A stretch of 64,000 nt of DNA from Novosphingobium malaysiense (GTDB taxonomy: Bacteria; Pseudomonadota; Alphaproteobacteria; Sphingomonadales; Sphingomonadaceae). The notes under the pieces were generated by a model. It saw nothing but the letters and a program-made list of their open reading frames with translations, did not search any database and was not told the DNA's origin. Positions 60,330 through 64,000 of the stretch are shown here, one piece after another. The stretch's first letter is position 1. Each line of letters begins with the position of its first letter. The position numbers were made by a program, and so were the translations under genes. The stretch is taken from positions 45,235 through 109,234 of the forward strand of contig NZ_JTDI01000011.1 of assembly GCF_000802225.1 (NCBI RefSeq), written 5' to 3'.

Positions 60330-61589
60330 ATGCGCAGTCCCTTATACTGTTGGGTGATGGTGGCCATTGCCGCCGTCTCCTACATTCTTCTCTACGGCAT
60401 AACCTATTCTTCGTTCGGACTGTACATCGTACCAGTTTCGGACGAATTCGGCCTGTCGCGAGCGGACATGAACGTCGCCATGATCCTTCTTATGCTTGGA
60501 GGCGGGCTGGCATCGCCGGCGGTCGGCTGGCTGGTTGACCGGTTTCCCCTCAAATTGATCATGCTGGTCAGCGCCATTGCGATTGGCGCTGCCCTGGCCG
60601 TTCTGGGGCTGTCGCATTCCCTCTGGCTGGACGCAGCGATGGTCTTGATTCCCCTTCCCGTCGCGCTGGCTGGCGCTGGCTATCTTGGCATGAGCGCCCT
60701 GATCGCACGCTGGTTTGTCCATCAGCGCGGCCGAGCCATGGCGCTCAGCATGCTCGGAATGGCCGTAGGAGGCATCATCGTCCCGCCGGCCCTGGCCTGG
60801 CTGATAGAAACGACCGGCTGGCGCTATTCACTGTTGGTTGGCGCGGTAGCAGTAGTTGCCATCCTGATTCCGCTCTTCGCGTTGGTGCGGGCACCGGAAG
60901 CCAAGGACGAAACCGCCGCGCCGGCCGGCAATGACGTGCAACAGGAAGTTCAAAGCGAGCGAACAGGCGCCCCCCTCGCGATCGGAGAGATCTTTCGAAT
61001 GCCGCTTTTCTGGACAATTCTGCTTGCGGCGTGCCTCTCCATGTCGGTCATGCAAAGTGCCTCGCTGAGCATTGTGCCGGTTGCAACGGAAGCCGGAATC
61101 TCGATGCTCGAAGCAGCCTTCCTGCTGTCTCTGGCGGGTGCCGGCACCACGCTGGGCAACGTACTTGTAGCGGCAATCGGAGACCGTATCGACCGCGCCA
61201 CCATCCTGGCCGGAATGTTCCTGATCCTGGCACTTGGCAACCTCATCTTCCTGAACGGCAAGGCCTATTATCTGCTGGTCAGCGCCTCCGTCGCGCTTGG
61301 CCTTGCCGGTGCCATGACGCCTGTCTTCTTTGCATTTGTCGCAGACCGCTTCGGTTCGAACTCCTTCGGCACCGTCCAGGGATTGATGTTTCCAGCTACG
61401 TCCCTCGCCACAGCGGCCGCCATGCGCTTTTCCGGCGAAGTGTTCGACAGGACTGGCAGCTACTCGCTAATGTTTAAGGCATTTACGGCATTGGCGATCG
61501 CCGCCGCCCTGCTCATCTTGACGAGCCGATTCGTCGCGGCCCGCTCCAACCGGCAACACCCTGCGGGACCACCCCTGCAGTCGCAATAA
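60330..61589 (+). CDS. Major facilitator superfamily transporter
   Basis: A 419-residue inner-membrane transporter with 12 predicted hydrophobic helices and a central cytoplasmic loop (about 195-220: EAKDETAAPAGNDVQQEVQSER, split). The loop motif between helices 2 and 3 reads GWLVDRFPLK, close to the family pattern GxxxDRxxxR. It probably moves an organic acid or the substrate across the inner membrane, the step after the TonB receptor. ATG 60330 has AGGAG nine bases upstream. Confidence 0.9.
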   Translation: MRSPLYCWVMVAIAAVSYILLYGITYSSFGLYIVPVSDEFGLSRADMNVAMILLMLGGGLASPAVGWLVDRFPLKLIMLVSAIAIGAALAVLGLSHSLWLDAAMVLIPLPVALAGAGYLGMSALIARWFVHQRGRAMALSMLGMAVGGIIVPPALAWLIETTGWRYSLLVGAVAVVAILIPLFALVRAPEAKDETAAPAGNDVQQEVQSERTGAPLAIGEIFRMPLFWTILLAACLSMSVMQSASLSIVPVATEAGISMLEAAFLLSLAGAGTTLGNVLVAAIGDRIDRATILAGMFLILALGNLIFLNGKAYYLLVSASVALGLAGAMTPVFFAFVADRFGSNSFGTVQGLMFPATSLATAAAMRFSGEVFDRTGSYSLMFKAFTALAIAAALLILTSRFVAARSNRQHPAGPPLQSQ

Positions 61590-61609
61590 TTTTAATTTGA
61601 AATTAGATT
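61590..61609 (+). promoter_or_regulatory. Shared AT-rich dyad, copy U (KstD-like gene promoter)
   Basis: TTTTAATTTGAAATTAGATT, immediately after the MFS stop and about 110 bases before the KstD-like gene. It contains AATTTGAAATT, the cleanest form of the dyad. Confidence 0.55.
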
Positions 61610-61719
61610 GCACGCCATTGAACAGCCTGTAATGGTGCAATTCAGGGCTGTGCGAGAACGGCCATCACTGGCCTGCGGACAAGTGCCAGAGTACGAAATT
61701 TCGAGAGAGGGATCAACGA

Positions 61720-63396
61720 ATGATAAGCGCGAACCAGACTTACGACTTCATCGTAGTCGGCAGCGGTGGCGGTTCCATGTGCGCAGCGCTCTACCTCAAG
61801 AGTGTTGGGCTCAACCCTCTCGTTCTCGAGAAAACGGAATTCATCGGCGGCTCAACGGCCATGTCGGGCGGCGTGCTGTGGATCCCCAACAATTCCCTGA
61901 ACCGTGAAGCCGGGTTGCAGGACTCTCCCGAAAAGGGCCGCCAATATCTCGACACCCTCACGACATCTCCCGATCCGGGCAGGGGCGGAACCCAAGCGCG
62001 GCGTCATGCGTTCGTTGATCAGGGTCCGGAAATGATCGACTTTCTTCGCGCGCAAGGAATCGAGTTGCTGCGTGCCGACGGCTATTCAGACTATTATGAC
62101 GACAGCCCGGGCGGGATGGCCGAAGGCCGCGCGATCGTGGCCAAGGTGTTCGACGTGAAGCGGCTGGGCAAGGAATGGGCTTCCAAACTGCGCCTCACCG
62201 GCCTTACCCTGCCACTGACGATCCGCGAAGTCTGCAAGATCGTGCTGATCAAGAAGACCTGGGAAGCCAAGCAGATCGCCATGCGCATGACATTGCGGCA
62301 ACTGCAGAACAAACTGTTTGGTAAGCAGCTGGTCGGCACTGGCGCAGCGCTGCAAGGCCGCATGCTCGAGGCCTGCGTCAAGGCAGGGGCCGAAATCCGC
62401 ATCAATTCGCCGGTTTGCGAATTCATCATGGAGAACGGGGCCGTGCGCGGGGTAGTCGTGCGCAAGGATGGCAGCGAAGAGCGCATTCTCAGCCGTTATG
62501 GCGTGCTGATCAACGCCGGTGGCTTCTCCCACAATCCCGAGATGCGCGCCCGCTATCAGCCCGAAGTAAAGACCTTGTGGTCCAGCGCCAATCCGGGTGA
62601 CACCGGCGAGATGATCGAAGAGACACTGCGCGTGGGCGGGAGCGTGGATGCCATGGATGAAAGCTGGTGGATCAGCACCAGCATGCCGCCCGAACATCAG
62701 GGTATCTGGCCCCTCCACATTACGGAAATCGCAAAGCCGCACACCATCATGGTCGATGCACAGGGTAATCGTTTCTGCAATGAAGGTGCTTCCTACATGG
62801 AAGTGGGACAAATGCAGCTTGCGCGGCATCGCAGTGGTGTTGAAGCGATTCCTGGCTGGATGGTCTTCGACAGCCAGTATCATAAGGACTACATGACGGC
62901 GGGCACCATGCCAGGGGCGAAATTCCCCAAGAAGTGGCTGGATTCCGGTTATATCCAGGTTGCTGACACGCTTGCCGAACTGGCTGGCAAGTGCGGAATT
63001 GACGCCTCCGGGCTGGAAAAGACCGTCGAACGCTTCAACGGCTTTGCCCGCAGCGGCGTCGACCTCGACTATCACCGCGGCCGCCGCCAGTACGACCGCT
63101 GGTTTGGCGATCCGACCCACAAGCCCTCTCCAAGTCTGGGTACTCTCGAAAAGGGCCCCTATTACGCCCTGAAGATTTACCCGGGCGACGTCGGCACCGC
63201 CGGTGGCATCGTTGCTGATGAGTTCGCTCGTGCACTCACCCCAACCAACGACATCATCGAAAACCTTTATGCCACCGGCAATTCGTCAGCTCCGGTTTGC
63301 GGCCGCTACTATGTCGGTCCTGGCACCAGCATCGGCGCATCGTTCACCTTTGGCTACATTGCCGCCAAGCATGCGGCCGCCAAGGCCGGTATGTGA
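61720..63396 (+). CDS. FAD-dependent oxidoreductase, 3-ketosteroid delta1-dehydrogenase (KstD)-like
   Basis: A 558-residue flavoprotein of the FAD_binding_2/KstD family. GSGGGSMCAA at residues 14-23 binds FAD; EKTEFIGGSTAMSGG follows. The C-terminal motif GRYYVGPGTSIG (about 529-540) lines up with KstD GRTYPGAGAT: Tyr531 and Gly535 match the catalytic Tyr487 and Gly491 of Rhodococcus KstD1 (recalled from memory). A delta1- or delta4-dehydrogenation of a ring 3-ketone is therefore likely. ATG 61720 follows GAGAGG about 13 bases upstream. It is 39 bases before the SnoaL-like gene. Confidence 0.9.
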   Translation: MISANQTYDFIVVGSGGGSMCAALYLKSVGLNPLVLEKTEFIGGSTAMSGGVLWIPNNSLNREAGLQDSPEKGRQYLDTLTTSPDPGRGGTQARRHAFVDQGPEMIDFLRAQGIELLRADGYSDYYDDSPGGMAEGRAIVAKVFDVKRLGKEWASKLRLTGLTLPLTIREVCKIVLIKKTWEAKQIAMRMTLRQLQNKLFGKQLVGTGAALQGRMLEACVKAGAEIRINSPVCEFIMENGAVRGVVVRKDGSEERILSRYGVLINAGGFSHNPEMRARYQPEVKTLWSSANPGDTGEMIEETLRVGGSVDAMDESWWISTSMPPEHQGIWPLHITEIAKPHTIMVDAQGNRFCNEGASYMEVGQMQLARHRSGVEAIPGWMVFDSQYHKDYMTAGTMPGAKFPKKWLDSGYIQVADTLAELAGKCGIDASGLEKTVERFNGFARSGVDLDYHRGRRQYDRWFGDPTHKPSPSLGTLEKGPYYALKIYPGDVGTAGGIVADEFARALTPTNDIIENLYATGNSSAPVCGRYYVGPGTSIGASFTFGYIAAKHAAAKAGM

Positions 63397-63435
63397 TGGC
63401 CATGCCGGTGAAGGGAAGGCTGCAGGGGGAGTGCA

Positions 63436-63885
63436 ATGACCATTGAGGAAATGCTAGCCCGGGAGGCTATCCGGTACACCCTTGCCTGCTACAATGTCGC
63501 GGGCGATCGTGGACGTTTCGACGAGATGATCGCCCAGTTCACCGAAGACGGTGTTCTGGAGCTTCCCGACGGAACCAGGCACGAAGGGCGAGATGCCATC
63601 CGGGCCAGCATATTCGGGGTCGGCCAGAGGGCTGAGGGGGAATCACGCCCGGTCCCCGCGTTCGTGCGCCATCACATCAGTACATCGCAGATCGAATTTA
63701 CAGGTCCCGAAACTGCGTCCGGGCGCACTTACTTTAACGTTTACACCAATGTAGGCCTTGATCATTGCGGTTTCTATTCCGACACGCTGCGCAAGACCGG
63801 CGAGCGCTGGCTTCTGATTGAACGCAAGGCGCGCCTCGACTGGGCTTCACCACAAAGCGTAATGGCGTCCGCTCCAAGCCGGTGA
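63436..63885 (+). CDS. SnoaL-like (NTF2-fold) protein, second copy
   Basis: A 149-residue NTF2-like protein: EEMLAREAIRYTLACYNVAGDRGRFDEMIAQFTEDG and the C-terminal strands ERWLLIERKARLDW. It is similar in fold to the protein at 47844-48272 but clearly different in sequence. GGGGGAG precedes ATG 63436 by four bases. Placed directly after a KstD-like gene, an isomerase role like delta5-3-ketosteroid isomerase would make sense, but the known catalytic Asp/Tyr of that enzyme cannot be assigned safely here. Confidence 0.85.
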   Translation: MTIEEMLAREAIRYTLACYNVAGDRGRFDEMIAQFTEDGVLELPDGTRHEGRDAIRASIFGVGQRAEGESRPVPAFVRHHISTSQIEFTGPETASGRTYFNVYTNVGLDHCGFYSDTLRKTGERWLLIERKARLDWASPQSVMASAPSR

Positions 63886-64000
63886 CACAAGCCCAGCCTT
63901 GCCACGCAACGGGTAATTCGCCGCAAGCTCAACAAGAGGCTGATGCTCGCGCATGGCGTTCGCTAGGGCGTAGACTCATAAACGCGGAGCCACAGCCGCA

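Noticed and set aside
1..64000. CRISPR arrays, tRNA/rRNA genes, insertion sequences, integrases
   Set aside because: No regular spaced repeats, cloverleaf or rRNA sequence and no transposase or integrase motif was seen; the shared AT-rich dyads are not spaced like CRISPR repeats.

Overview
The window (about 64 kb, GC-rich) looks like part of an alphaproteobacterial genome, most probably a sphingomonad of the Novosphingobium/Sphingobium type. This is inferred from the TonB-dependent receptor of Caulobacter/Xanthomonas type, the dense mix of short-chain dehydrogenases, class III CoA-transferases, acyl-CoA dehydrogenases and Rieske oxygenase, and the frequent GTG/TTG starts. I see no rRNA, tRNA, CRISPR array, integrase or insertion sequence.

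Almost every gene belongs to one catabolic supercluster of about 20 short operons on both strands. By region: 0.3-8.9 kb, thiolase-like/DUF35 pair, phosphatase, VOC protein, alcohol dehydrogenase, two HSL-type esterases, CoA-transferase and an emopamil-binding-protein-like membrane protein; 8.9-9.5 kb, a decayed stretch with a TonB-receptor remnant; 9.5-18.6 kb, crotonase, GMC oxidase, SMP-30 lactonase, aldehyde dehydrogenase, SDR, cupin and acyl-CoA ligase; 18.7-25.8 kb, exported phosphatase, TonB receptor, a double-TetR regulator, a LysR regulator and a phytanoyl-CoA-dioxygenase-like enzyme; 25.8-36.1 kb, Rieske oxygenase with an MmgE/PrpD protein, a heteromeric acyl-CoA dehydrogenase with a bare E2 catalytic core, dienoyl-CoA-reductase-like SDR, crotonase and D-aminoacylase; 36.1-47 kb, epoxide hydrolase, Gfo/Idh protein, SDR, fused acyl-CoA dehydrogenase, then amidohydrolase/AtuA/CoA-transferase and a crotonase; 47.1-54.8 kb, IclR regulator, SnoaL-like and unknown proteins, two SDRs, crotonase and a second heteromeric acyl-CoA dehydrogenase; 55.2-63.9 kb, fused E1 plus free lipoyl protein, aldehyde dehydrogenase, class II aldolase, MFS transporter, a 3-ketosteroid-1-dehydrogenase-like flavoprotein and a SnoaL-like protein.

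A coherent reading, which is inference, is uptake of a bulky, probably polycyclic isoprenoid ester (steroid, triterpenoid or similar) through the TonB receptor, ester hydrolysis, oxidation and double-bond isomerisation of rings and hydroxyls (KstD-like, EBP-like, 7alpha-HSDH-like, Rieske, PhyH), CoA activation (AMP ligase, class III CoA-transferases), and beta-oxidation/retro-aldol removal of side chains (paired ACADs, crotonases, Ltp2-like thiolase/DUF35). No meta-cleavage ring dioxygenase is in the window, so the pathway is either incomplete here or of a different kind.

Two signals stand out. First, an AT-rich dyad (roughly TTTNAATT, 4-6 bases, TTNAAAT) occurs about 19 times, almost only in promoter gaps, so that nearly every operon has one. 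It looks like a regulon-wide operator, with the double TetR protein and the IclR protein as candidates to bind it. Second, the membrane protein at 8168-8938 matches the vertebrate sterol delta8-delta7 isomerase family (EBP) at most of its active-site positions. A 2-oxoacid dehydrogenase split into fused E1, free lipoyl carrier and an E2 core lacking lipoyl and binding domains is also unusual.
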